Notes under the pieces: generated by a model
The model's input: only the letters and a program-made list of their open reading frames with translations
The model's database searches: none
What the model was told of the DNA's origin: nothing
Position numbers and translations under genes: made by a program
Part shown: one piece after another, positions 1 to 5,584 of the stretch
Layout: the number at the start of each line of letters is the position of its first letter
Position numbering within the stretch: position 1 is the first letter of the stretch
Assembly (NCBI GenBank): GCA_934256695.1
Contig: CAKQPE010000119.1
Location: forward strand, 1 to 5,729
Length of the DNA: 5,729 nt
Source: an uncultured Eubacteriales bacterium
Lineage (GTDB): Bacteria; Bacillota; Clostridia; Lachnospirales; Anaerotignaceae
Direction: 5' to 3'

Positions 1-594
1 ATACAGATTTCGTTTATTGTAATTACGGTAATAGCCAACAGACGTGGTTTAAGCGATGCGGCGGCAGTAGGCATTGTTGAAAAAATTATAAGCTTCCTTT
101 ATCTTGTGCCTTCGTCAATGCTTTCTACGGTATCGGCTGTTTGTGCCCAGAATATAGGTGCCGGAAAACAGGACAGGGCAGACGAGACACTTCGTTATGC
201 AATGATGATAACGGTAATATTCGGCGTTATAATAACGGTTTTAATACAGATTGTTTCTGAGCAGGCTGTATCTCTGTTTACTTCGGACAGAAATGTTATA
301 ATACTTGGAGGGCAATACATAAGAGGATATATTTGGGATATTATTTTTGCCGGAATACATTTTTGTTTCATAGGTTATTTATGTGCAGTCGGAATATCTG
401 TAGTTTCGTTTATAGATAATTTCTTATCAATTGTTTTTGTACGTATACCGGGAGCATACTTTATGTCAAAGTTTTTTCCGCAGACACTTTTTCCTATGGG
501 ACTGGCAACAACGGCAGGCTCTTTTGTTTCGGTAATTATATGCATAGGTGTGTTTATGTATCTTAGAAAGAAAAGAAAGATAACAACGGTTTAA
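1..594 (+). CDS. MATE-family multidrug/cation antiporter, C-terminal part (5' end outside window)
   Basis: The open frame runs from the first base of the window with no stop, so this is the last 197 residues of a longer protein; MATE pumps are usually about 450 residues, so over half is missing. Translation starting IQISFIVITVIANRRG continues into GIVEKIISFLYLVPSSMLS and then AVCAQNIGAGKQDRADE, which resembles the characteristic AQN.GAG....A block at the start of the second-half helices of MATE transporters. At least four hydrophobic segments follow, and the protein ends in a basic cytoplasmic tail (RKKRKITTV). Family knowledge: MATE proteins are 12-helix inner-membrane antiporters that export cationic drugs or metabolites using a Na+ or H+ gradient. 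The substrate cannot be read from this piece. The GTG near position 106 is internal (codon within LVPSS), not a start. It is followed by a 130-bp spacer, so it is probably not in one operon with the next gene. Confidence 0.87.
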   Translation: MQISFIVITVIANRRGLSDAAAVGIVEKIISFLYLVPSSMLSTVSAVCAQNIGAGKQDRADETLRYAMMITVIFGVIITVLIQIVSEQAVSLFTSDRNVIILGGQYIRGYIWDIIFAGIHFCFIGYLCAVGISVVSFIDNFLSIVFVRIPGAYFMSKFFPQTLFPMGLATTAGSFVSVIICIGVFMYLRKKRKITTV

Positions 595-645
595 TATGTT
601 TTACAGAGTATAAAAGCAAACAGAAGATATGGTAAATGGTTTTTG

Positions 646-674
646 TTGTAATAAAATGTTTTTTGGTTTACAAT
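646..674 (+). promoter_or_regulatory. Candidate sigma-A promoter for the SanA-like gene
   Basis: TTGTAA (646-651, 4/6 match to TTGACA) and TACAAT (669-674, 5/6 match to TATAAT) are separated by 17 bp, about 50 bp before the start codon. An overlapping alternative is TTGGTT (663-668) with GATAAT (686-691), also 17 bp apart. In such A+T-rich DNA, matches of this quality also occur by chance, so this is only a candidate. Confidence 0.35.
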
Positions 675-709
675 AATTACAGACAGATAATGCCGTCATA
701 ATTTATTTT

Positions 710-720
710 AAGAAGGTGAT
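710..720 (+). promoter_or_regulatory. Extended ribosome binding site that selects the TTG start at 725
   Basis: AAGAAGGTGAT differs from the ideal anti-16S complement AAGGAGGTGAT at one base. A GTG at 716 in the same frame lies inside this site and therefore cannot be its start codon. The in-frame TTG at 725 is 8 bases after the GG of the core, which is ideal spacing. Confidence 0.7.
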
Positions 721-724
721 ATAT

Positions 725-1408
725 TTGCATAATATAAAAAGAAAGATTAAGTTTTGCATAAAAATAGCCGTTTTTGGCATAATTATTGTTCTTGGCGGAG
801 TTTTAGGCATAAATCAATATGTAAAAAGATTTTCGGAAAAAAGAATATTCAGCAATAATGATATGCAAAATATTGATAATGCAGATTGTATAATAGTCCT
901 TGGTGCTGCTGTGCGTGCCGGAGGCAAACCGTCTGCTATGCTTAATGACAGACTGCTTGTAGGCATTGATGCTTACGAGAATTGTGTTTCAAACAGAATA
1001 ATAATGAGTGGTGACCACGGCAGGAAAGACTATGACGAGGTTAATGTAATGAAAAAGTTTGCCATAGATAAAAATGTTCCGTCAGAGGCAGTATTTATGG
1101 ATCATGCGGGATTTTCGACATATGACAGTATGTATAGGGCAAAAGCTGTTTTTAAGGCAAAAAAAGTTATAATTATATCACAGAAATACCACCTGTACAG
1201 AGCAGTATATATAGCCGAAAAGCTTGGTCTTGACGCTGTAGGCATAAGTGCCGACCTTAGGGAATACAGGGGACAGGAATACAGAAATTTAAGAGAGGTT
1301 ATGGCAAGGGTAAAAGACTTTTTTAAAGTAATAATAAAGCCGGAGCCGGAATATCTTGGTGAAGCTATACCTGTAAGCGGAAACGGCAATGCCACAAACG
1401 ATAAGTAA
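725..1408 (+). CDS. SanA/YdcF-like DUF218 membrane-anchored protein
   Basis: Starting at TTG 725 the protein has 227 residues; the longer reading from GTG 716 would put the start inside the ribosome binding site. Seen: a basic N-terminus (HNIKRKIK), one membrane segment at about residues 11-29, and then a DUF218 domain. The domain has the nucleotide-fold-like strand CIIVLGAAV (about 55-63), SGDHG (95-99), YDEVNVM, the strongly SanA-like block DHAGFSTYDSMYRAK (126-140) and IISQKYHLYRA (150-160). Family knowledge: SanA and YdcF/ElyC proteins are single-span envelope proteins; E. coli SanA mutants lose the barrier to vancomycin at high temperature and ElyC affects peptidoglycan or lipid-carrier use, but the biochemical reaction is unresolved. 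I infer an extracytoplasmic, envelope-related role. The charged C-terminal tail after about residue 200 is not conserved as far as I can tell. It appears to be transcribed alone: a candidate promoter lies upstream and a long hairpin-rich spacer follows. Confidence 0.88.
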   Translation: MHNIKRKIKFCIKIAVFGIIIVLGGVLGINQYVKRFSEKRIFSNNDMQNIDNADCIIVLGAAVRAGGKPSAMLNDRLLVGIDAYENCVSNRIIMSGDHGRKDYDEVNVMKKFAIDKNVPSEAVFMDHAGFSTYDSMYRAKAVFKAKKVIIISQKYHLYRAVYIAEKLGLDAVGISADLREYRGQEYRNLREVMARVKDFFKVIIKPEPEYLGEAIPVSGNGNATNDK

Positions 1409-1455
1409 AATGCTAAAACCTTGTTTGGGTAAAATAAAAAAAGATTTACCCCTCA

Positions 1456-1541
1456 TCCGTCACTGCGTGACACCTTCTCCCTGAGGAGAAGGCTAACCCT
1501 TCCGTCAAGCTACGCTTGCCACCTTCCCTTTCAGGGACGGC
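1456..1541. repeat. Tandem pair of two-hairpin units
   Basis: Unit A (1456-1493) and unit B (1501-1541) both begin TCCGTCA, share CACCTTC or its near copy in the middle, and end in GGC. Each holds two hairpins. In A: GTCAC-TGC-GTGAC (1459-1471) and CCTTCTCC-CTGA-GGAGAAGG (1473-1492), both perfect. In B: CAAGC-TAC-GCTTG (1506-1518), perfect, and CCTTCCCT-TTC-AGGGACGG (1522-1540), with one mismatched pair. The stem sequences differ between the units while the folding plan is kept. From memory, similar CCTCATCCGTC...CCTTC repeats are scattered between genes in gut Clostridia; I could not search for them here. The unit may be an old duplication within a mobile intergenic element. Confidence 0.7.
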
Positions 1542-1560
1542 AAAAAACAGTGCAAATGGA

Positions 1561-1655
1561 TTTACGAAAAACGCAATGTAATTGCGTTTTGATAAAAGTT
1601 TTACTCGATTTTTTTCAAAAAATCGTAGGGTATTGGGGCAAAGCCCCAAGGTCTT
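1561..1655 (+). repeat. Three-hairpin intergenic repeat, copy 1
   Basis: Hairpin 1: AAAACGCAAT-GTA-ATTGCGTTTT (1568-1590), a 10-bp perfect stem. Hairpin 2: CGATTTTTT-TC-AAAAAATCG (1606-1625), a 9-bp perfect stem. Hairpin 3: TTGGGGC-AAA-GCCCCAA (1633-1649), a 7-bp perfect stem, followed by GGTCTTT. Bases 1565-1601 are identical to the reverse complement of 5636-5672 (37/37), and the match extends to 40/41 over 1561-1601. Beyond the core the two copies keep the same order and stem lengths, with changed bases inside the stems. Hairpin 1 with its flanking A and T runs could act as a weak terminator in either direction. No protein is encoded. Confidence 0.85.
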
Positions 1656-1670
1656 TAAGCTGTCTTTCTC

Positions 1671-1699
1671 TTTACTAAATATAAAAAATTTGTTATTAT
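1671..1699 (+). promoter_or_regulatory. Candidate sigma-A promoter of the M50-scpAB-rel-dac operon
   Basis: TTTACT (1671-1676, 4/6 to TTGACA) and TATTAT (1694-1699, 5/6 to TATAAT) are 17 bp apart and about 70 bp upstream of the chosen M50-like start. It lies immediately after the end of the hairpin repeat and is the best-spaced pair I saw between 1650 and 1770. A transcript from here would carry the terminator-like hairpin at 1726-1753 in its leader. Confidence 0.4.
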
Positions 1700-1725
1700 T
1701 AAAGGTAAAATAAATTAAAACAAAA

Positions 1726-1753
1726 TGCTGAAACTTATGTTTCGGCAGTTTTT
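1726..1753 (+). terminator. Terminator-like hairpin in the leader of the M50-like gene
   Basis: TGCTGAAAC (1726-1734) pairs with GTTTCGGCA (1739-1747) around a TTAT loop: nine pairs, one of them a G-T wobble. One G and then five T (1749-1753) follow, the pattern of an intrinsic terminator. It lies after the candidate promoter and 16 bases before ATG 1770, so it could be an attenuator or a stop for readthrough from upstream. No competing antiterminator pairing, T-box or known riboswitch was recognised. An in-frame ATG at 1725 overlaps the base of the stem. Confidence 0.5.
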
Positions 1754-1756
1754 GCG

Positions 1757-1762
1757 AAAGGA
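1757..1762 (+). promoter_or_regulatory. Ribosome binding site selecting the ATG at 1770
   Basis: AAAGGA is followed by 7 bases and then ATG 1770. The alternative in-frame ATG at 1725 has only A-rich sequence before it (no G-rich site) and would add 15 residues encoded by the terminator-like hairpin, so 1770 is preferred. Confidence 0.7.
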
Positions 1763-1769
1763 TGAAAAT

Positions 1770-2378
1770 ATGTCATCACCTATAATAAGCGTTTTAATGA
1801 TAGCACTTCAAATTCCTGCCGTAATTTTTGTTACATCGTTGCATGAATTTTCGAGAGCAGCCGTATCTACGGCATTAGGCGACCATAAGCCGAAAAACGA
1901 AGGCAGACTTACGCTTAATCCGGCAAAGCATTTTGAACCTATAGGCTTTATACTTATGTGGGCAACCGGCTTCGGCTGGGGAAAGCCTGTTGAAACAAGT
2001 CCTATGTTCTACAAAAACAGAAAAAGGGACACAATAATAACTGCCGTTATGCCGTCGGTTATAAACCTTGTTTTTGCATTTATTGCATCAATACTATATG
2101 GAGTTGTCTCATCGGGAACAGGTATGGGATCGGTAATAATAGCTGTGTTCCTGTTGGCGGTAAAGAGATACAGTGTAAGCATAGCCGTTTATAATGTGCT
2201 GCCTGTAGCACCTATGGACTGTGTAAAGGTATTGTCATGTATATTGCCTGCAAATACGTATTTTGGATATATGCAGTACGAAAAAATAATACAGATGGTT
2301 TTTCTTCTTGTTTTGTTTATGGGGTATATAGGTGATTTTATAAATCCTATAATAAACCTTATTATGGGAATAATTTAA
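1770..2378 (+). CDS. Site-2 protease (M50)-like membrane protein with altered zinc motif
   Basis: From ATG 1770 the product has 202 residues and about four to five hydrophobic segments (about 5-24, 58-70, 88-113, 121-147 and 170-200). Family features in order: H25-E26-F-S-R29 at the HExxH position, G37-D38, N43-EGRLTLNP-51, the block P57 to P73 ending GFGWGKP, a degraded GPxxN-type loop (MPSVIN, 94-99), and NVLPVAPMD (142-150), whose Asp150 is the usual third zinc ligand. Active M50B proteases cut transmembrane helices with zinc held by two His of HExxH and this Asp. Here the second His is Arg29 (codon AGA at 1854-1856), and the Gly usual after the Asp is Cys. I therefore infer reduced or absent proteolysis; the overall fold is clear. 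It ends 12 bases before scpA and likely leads the operon. From memory, M50-like genes beside scpA recur in Clostridia. Confidence 0.85.
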   Translation: MSSPIISVLMIALQIPAVIFVTSLHEFSRAAVSTALGDHKPKNEGRLTLNPAKHFEPIGFILMWATGFGWGKPVETSPMFYKNRKRDTIITAVMPSVINLVFAFIASILYGVVSSGTGMGSVIIAVFLLAVKRYSVSIAVYNVLPVAPMDCVKVLSCILPANTYFGYMQYEKIIQMVFLLVLFMGYIGDFINPIINLIMGII

Positions 2379-2390
2379 AACGGAGCAGAC

Positions 2391-3161
2391 ATGGAACAAA
2401 TTACATTAAAGCTTGAAAATTTTCAAGGCCCATTCAGTCTTTTGTACCATCTTATAGAAAAAAATAAGGTGGATATTTATGATATACCTATAGCCGAAAT
2501 AACCGAACAGTATATGGCGGTTATATACAGCAGTGAAATTATGGATATGGAAATAATGAGCAGCTTTATTGTCATGGCTGCAACGCTTATGGAGATTAAA
2601 TCCAAAATGCTGCTTCCCAAGACTGTTAAAACAGGTGATGAAGAAGATGATGTTGACCCGAGGGAAGAACTGGTAAACAGACTTATCGAATATCGTAAAT
2701 ACTGTGAAGCGGCAAAGGAGCTAAAGGAAAAAGAAGAAAAGTATTCAAGAAGGCTTTATAAAGAACCTGACCCTGCATTAAGTGATATTAAAAAGGATTA
2801 CGAACAGAGTCTTTCGGAGTTTATGAACGGTGTTACATTTGATGACTTGGCAAAGGCATTTAAGACTGTAATGGAACGAAAAGATTTGAAAACAGACAAG
2901 GTAAGATCCGGTTTTAAATCCGTAGAAAGAGACGAATTTACAATAGAGGAAAAAATTGATTATATTAGAGAGCTTCTTTATCTTATGCCTAAGGTAAGCT
3001 TTAAAGATGTTTTTTCCCACAGCACAACTCGGTCAGAGGTTGCGGTTACGTTTCTTGCAGTGCTTGAGCTTATAAAAACAGGTTTTATAAGAGTAAGCCA
3101 GGAATATAATTTCGGAAGTATAGAAATTTTCAGAAATCGTGAAAATCGGGAAGTGGAATAA
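2391..3161 (+). CDS. scpA: Segregation and condensation protein A (kleisin of the SMC complex)
   Basis: The 256-residue product has typical ScpA length. Its N-terminal block LKLENFQGPFSLLYHLI (6-22) followed by DIYDIPIAEITEQY matches the kleisin segment that binds the neck of one SMC head, and SSFIVMAATLMEIKSKMLLP (57-76) is a family hallmark. An acidic linker follows (83-94, DEEDDVDP), then a charged helical middle, and a C-terminal winged helix (about 185-246, ending ELIKTGFIRVSQEYNFGSIEI) that binds the cap of the other SMC head. With ScpB it bridges the SMC dimer in the cytoplasm and drives chromosome compaction and segregation. GGAG at 2382-2385 lies 5 bases before ATG 2391. Oddity: the usual GPLDLLLHLI reads GPFSLLYHLI, with the common Asp replaced by Ser. 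The stop codon shares one base with the scpB start, which suggests coupled translation and matched amounts. Confidence 0.96.
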   Translation: MEQITLKLENFQGPFSLLYHLIEKNKVDIYDIPIAEITEQYMAVIYSSEIMDMEIMSSFIVMAATLMEIKSKMLLPKTVKTGDEEDDVDPREELVNRLIEYRKYCEAAKELKEKEEKYSRRLYKEPDPALSDIKKDYEQSLSEFMNGVTFDDLAKAFKTVMERKDLKTDKVRSGFKSVERDEFTIEEKIDYIRELLYLMPKVSFKDVFSHSTTRSEVAVTFLAVLELIKTGFIRVSQEYNFGSIEIFRNRENREVE

Positions 3162-3709
3162 TGAAAATAGAAGAAATGGAAGCTGTTGCAGAGGCGGTGC
3201 TTTTTGTTTCGGGCAGAGAAGTCAGGCTTAGTGAGCTTGCAGATGTGCTGAAAATGGACAAGGCAACAACAAGGGCTGTTATCCGTTCCCTTGCGGAAAA
3301 GTACGAAAAGCAAAAAAGGGGAATTCGTATTATAGAAATAGAAAACTCATTCCAGATGTGTTCCGCACCGGAATGTTTTGAATATGTTAGCAGTGTATGT
3401 AAAATATCGAAACAGCCGTACATGACCCAGTCTCTTTTGGAGACTCTATCCATAATAGCTTACAAACAGCCTGTTACAAAGGCACAGATAGAGGAAATAC
3501 GTGGTGTTAGTGCAGAACACGCAGTAAACAAGCTTCTGGAAAAAGGGCTTATAGCCGAAGCAGGCAGACTTGATGCACCGGGAAAACCAATACTTTTCGG
3601 CACTACAAAGGAATTTTTGAAATATTTCGGTTTAAAATCGGCTAAAGAACTGCCGATACCGGAAAATTTTGCAAAAGATGATTTAACCGAACAAAAGCCG
3701 GAAGAATAA
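3161..3709 (+). CDS. scpB: Segregation and condensation protein B
   Basis: The 182-residue product has two winged-helix domains, as in all ScpB proteins. The first (about 5-75) starts EAVLFVSGREVRLSELADVL. The second (about 88-160) carries the diagnostic strings LLETLSIIAYKQPVTKAQI (92-110), EEIRGVS (111-117), GLIAEAGRLDAPGKPILFGTT (129-149, with the conserved GR..PG.P) and FLKYFGLKS (152-160), then ELPIP. ScpB forms dimers that bind the ScpA middle region and stabilise the SMC-ScpAB complex. ATG 3161 overlaps the scpA stop by one base (TAATG); a modest GGGAAG site lies 7 bases upstream, so initiation probably relies on ribosomes finishing scpA. The tail after about residue 170 is charged and variable in the family. 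Nothing looks truncated. Confidence 0.96.
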   Translation: MKIEEMEAVAEAVLFVSGREVRLSELADVLKMDKATTRAVIRSLAEKYEKQKRGIRIIEIENSFQMCSAPECFEYVSSVCKISKQPYMTQSLLETLSIIAYKQPVTKAQIEEIRGVSAEHAVNKLLEKGLIAEAGRLDAPGKPILFGTTKEFLKYFGLKSAKELPIPENFAKDDLTEQKPEE

Positions 3710-3737
3710 ATTTTTAATTTTAAGGAGCATTTTAAAA

Positions 3738-4397
3738 ATGAATGATACAAGCTACAGGGATACGTTATTGCCTAATAGCCCTGAAATATTAAGGGAAAAG
3801 GCAGAACCGTTTCTCAACCTTATGATGAGATACAAATGTGCCATTATGGAAGTGGAAACAAAGTTAAATGTACTTAATTCGGAGTTTTCTCTTAACCATA
3901 ACAGAAATCCTATTGAGTCTATAAAAACAAGGCTTAAAAGCCCTGAAAGCATAATTGAAAAAATGAAACGTCGTGGCTTTGAGCTTACAGTAGAAAGCAT
4001 AGAGGAAAATCTTTTTGATATAGCGGGAATAAGGGTTATATGTTCGTTTGTTGACGATATTTATACAGTTGCCAATCTTTTGATAAATCAGGATGATATA
4101 CGCCTTATACGCATGAAGGACTATATTAAAAATCCTAAGGAAAATGGCTACAGAAGCCTTCATCTTATAATAGAAGTGCCGATATTCCTTTCAAACGAAA
4201 AGAAATATATGAAAGCCGAAGTCCAGTTAAGGACAATAGCTATGGATTTCTGGGCAAGTCTTGACCACAAGTTAAGATATAAACAGGATTTGGAAAATTC
4301 GGAAGAAATAGCAATCAGGCTTAAAGAATGTGCTGTTTTGTGTGATGACCTTGACAAGCGTATGCAGGATATAAGGGACGAAATAGAAAATAAGTAA
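3738..4397 (+). CDS. Small alarmone synthetase, RelQ/YjbM-type GTP pyrophosphokinase
   Basis: The 219-residue product consists of a synthetase domain flanked by helices, matching the roughly 210-residue RelQ family; no HD hydrolase, TGS or ACT domain is present. Motifs in order: RLKSPESI (65-72) with EKMKRRG, the metal-binding DIAGIRV (Asp94), KDYIKNPKENGYRSLH (127-142, with Tyr138 stacking on the GTP base in the family), and EVQLRT (161-166, Glu161 catalytic) running into AMDFWASLDHKLRYK. All expected catalytic residues are present, so it should transfer pyrophosphate from ATP to GDP or GTP, making ppGpp or pppGpp in the cytoplasm. RelQ enzymes are tetramers, often allosterically stimulated by pppGpp and inhibited by single-stranded RNA; this is known of relatives, not visible here. 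AAGGAG at 3722-3727 lies 10 bases before ATG 3738. It follows scpB by 28 bases without a visible terminator, so it is probably cotranscribed. Confidence 0.94.
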   Translation: MNDTSYRDTLLPNSPEILREKAEPFLNLMMRYKCAIMEVETKLNVLNSEFSLNHNRNPIESIKTRLKSPESIIEKMKRRGFELTVESIEENLFDIAGIRVICSFVDDIYTVANLLINQDDIRLIRMKDYIKNPKENGYRSLHLIIEVPIFLSNEKKYMKAEVQLRTIAMDFWASLDHKLRYKQDLENSEEIAIRLKECAVLCDDLDKRMQDIRDEIENK

Positions 4398-4453
4398 TAC
4401 ATAAAATAAGAATACTGCCGCATATTTTTTATAAAATATTGTGAGGTGGTATT

Positions 4454-5584
4454 GTGAAAAAAATACGATTTGTTCTGACAATTATTTTTGTTTTGTATCT
4501 TTCTGTTTCCGCTTACGGAAAAGAACTTTCCGTTTATGCACAGAGTGCTGTGCTTATGGAATATGAAACAGGCAGAGTTCTTTGGCAAAAAAACATGAAA
4601 CAGGAACTGCCTATGGCAAGTACAACCAAAATAATGACAGCAATAATTGCTATCGAAAGCGGAAAAGCAGAGGAAATAGTCGAAGTATCTCAAAAGGCGG
4701 CTTCTGCTCCGAAAGTAAAAATGGGCCTTATAAAAGATGAAAAATATAGGCTGAGCGACCTTTTATATCCGCTTATGCTTGTATCTGCTAATGATGCCGC
4801 TGTGGCAATAGCCGAGCATACAGGCAAAAGCGTGGAGGGTTTTGCTGATTTAATGAACAAAAAAGCCAAAGATATAGGAGCAAACAGCACAAAATTTGTA
4901 ACACCCAACGGTCTGGACAAGGATAATCACCATTCAACTGCTTATGACATGGCTCTTATAACAAGATATGCCCTAAAAAACAAAAAATTTGTTGATATTA
5001 TAAATACTCAATCAAAGGAAATATCTTCTCTTGAGGGACGTAGGTTTGAGTTTTATAATAAAAACAGGCTTTTGAGAGAATACGATGGTGCTTTGGGAGT
5101 AAAGACGGGCTTTACGGGAAAAGCCGGAAACTGTTTTGTAGGAGCTGCAAAAAGAAACGGAATGACACTTATATCCGTTGTGCTTGCAAGCGGCTGGGGT
5201 TCTTTGGGAAAAGAACGAAAATGGAGCGATACAAAGGCACTGCTTGATTATGGCTTTGATAATTTCAATACGGAAAAGGTAATTGCAAAAGGAACAAAAA
5301 CAGGCAAAGTGGAGGTACTTCATTCAAAAGAAAGGTATGTTGATACCGAAACTTTGTCCGACAGATATGTCTGTATATCAAAAGAAGAAAAAGAAAATCT
5401 GAAAACGGTTTTTAATACATATAAAACGGTTGAAGCACCTATTAAAAAAGGTGATGTGTTGGGAATGGCGGAGGTTTTTACGTCTGACGGCGAAAAGCTG
5501 TGCGAAACCGAAATTATATCGTGCCGAAATATTGAACGGCATGATTTTTATGAGAGCATAAAGAAAGTTATAAAAAATTGGTAA
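4454..5584 (+). CDS. D-alanyl-D-alanine carboxypeptidase (DacF/PBP5-type, peptidase S11)
   Basis: The 376-residue product starts with a signal peptide (MKKIRFVL..., hydrophobic to about residue 19, with probable cleavage near SAYG, 19-22). The S11 catalytic domain follows, with all three penicillin-binding motifs: S56-T-T-K59 (nucleophile and base), S111-A-N113 and K217-T-G219. A C-terminal beta-rich PBP5_C-type domain (about 275-355) and a short amphipathic tail (about 364-376, ending KKVIKNW) would attach it to the outer membrane face. It removes the terminal D-Ala of peptidoglycan pentapeptides, limiting cross-linking, and should bind beta-lactams. In spore formers DacF-type enzymes often work on spore cortex; this sequence alone does not show which role applies. 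The start is GTG 4454, with GAGG (4443-4446) 7 bases upstream. A 56-bp spacer separates it from the synthetase gene; I found no convincing promoter in it. Hairpins begin 4 bases after the stop. Confidence 0.94.
   Translation: MKKIRFVLTIIFVLYLSVSAYGKELSVYAQSAVLMEYETGRVLWQKNMKQELPMASTTKIMTAIIAIESGKAEEIVEVSQKAASAPKVKMGLIKDEKYRLSDLLYPLMLVSANDAAVAIAEHTGKSVEGFADLMNKKAKDIGANSTKFVTPNGLDKDNHHSTAYDMALITRYALKNKKFVDIINTQSKEISSLEGRRFEFYNKNRLLREYDGALGVKTGFTGKAGNCFVGAAKRNGMTLISVVLASGWGSLGKERKWSDTKALLDYGFDNFNTEKVIAKGTKTGKVEVLHSKERYVDTETLSDRYVCISKEEKENLKTVFNTYKTVEAPIKKGDVLGMAEVFTSDGEKLCETEIISCRNIERHDFYESIKKVIKNW

Larger units (their letters stand above)
1409..1769. other. 361-bp intergenic region: composite hairpin repeat, then promoter and leader of the scp operon
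   Basis: No credible gene lies here. From left to right it holds: an imperfect boundary with a 7-bp inverted pair GGGTAAA (1427-1433) / TTTACCC (1445-1451); a tandem pair of two-hairpin units (1456-1541); a three-hairpin module (1561-1655) that recurs inverted after the carboxypeptidase gene; a candidate promoter (1671-1699); and a terminator-like hairpin (1726-1753) just before the M50-like start. Base composition is patchier than in the genes, with G+C-rich stems set in A+T-rich linkers, as in mobile structured repeats. The separate pieces are given as their own entries. Confidence 0.75.

Noticed and set aside
1421..1451. GGGTAAA/TTTACCC inverted pair considered as the terminator of the SanA-like gene
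   Set aside because: The loop is 11 bases, the stem is short, and no T run follows on the + strand; it may only mark the repeat boundary.
1446..1649. A 67-codon minus-strand frame across the hairpin repeat
   Set aside because: It lies wholly inside the structured repeat, has no ribosome binding site or protein motif, and its residues simply follow the hairpin arms. Frames like this are a common source of false hypothetical proteins.
1456..1655. Hairpin series considered as a CRISPR array
   Set aside because: Only two similar units of unequal sequence occur, with no constant repeat and variable spacer pattern and no cas gene nearby.
1725..1769. Upstream ATG extending the M50-like protein by 15 residues
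   Set aside because: No ribosome site precedes it and the extra codons coincide with a terminator-like hairpin; ATG 1770 has AAAGGA at good spacing.
2978..3453. Overlapping minus-strand frames antisense to scpA and scpB
   Set aside because: Both sense-strand proteins match their families along their full length; the antisense frames have no motif or initiation signal.
4422..4439. A+T-only inverted repeat and TATAAA before the carboxypeptidase gene, considered as a promoter or terminator
   Set aside because: There is no acceptable -35 at 16-18 bp, the stem has no G-C pair, and no T run follows it in a terminator layout.
4160..4693. A 177-codon minus-strand frame antisense to the synthetase and carboxypeptidase genes
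   Set aside because: It is rich in Phe, Tyr, Cys and Ser as expected of the complement of A+T-rich coding DNA, shows no domain, and overlaps two well-supported genes.
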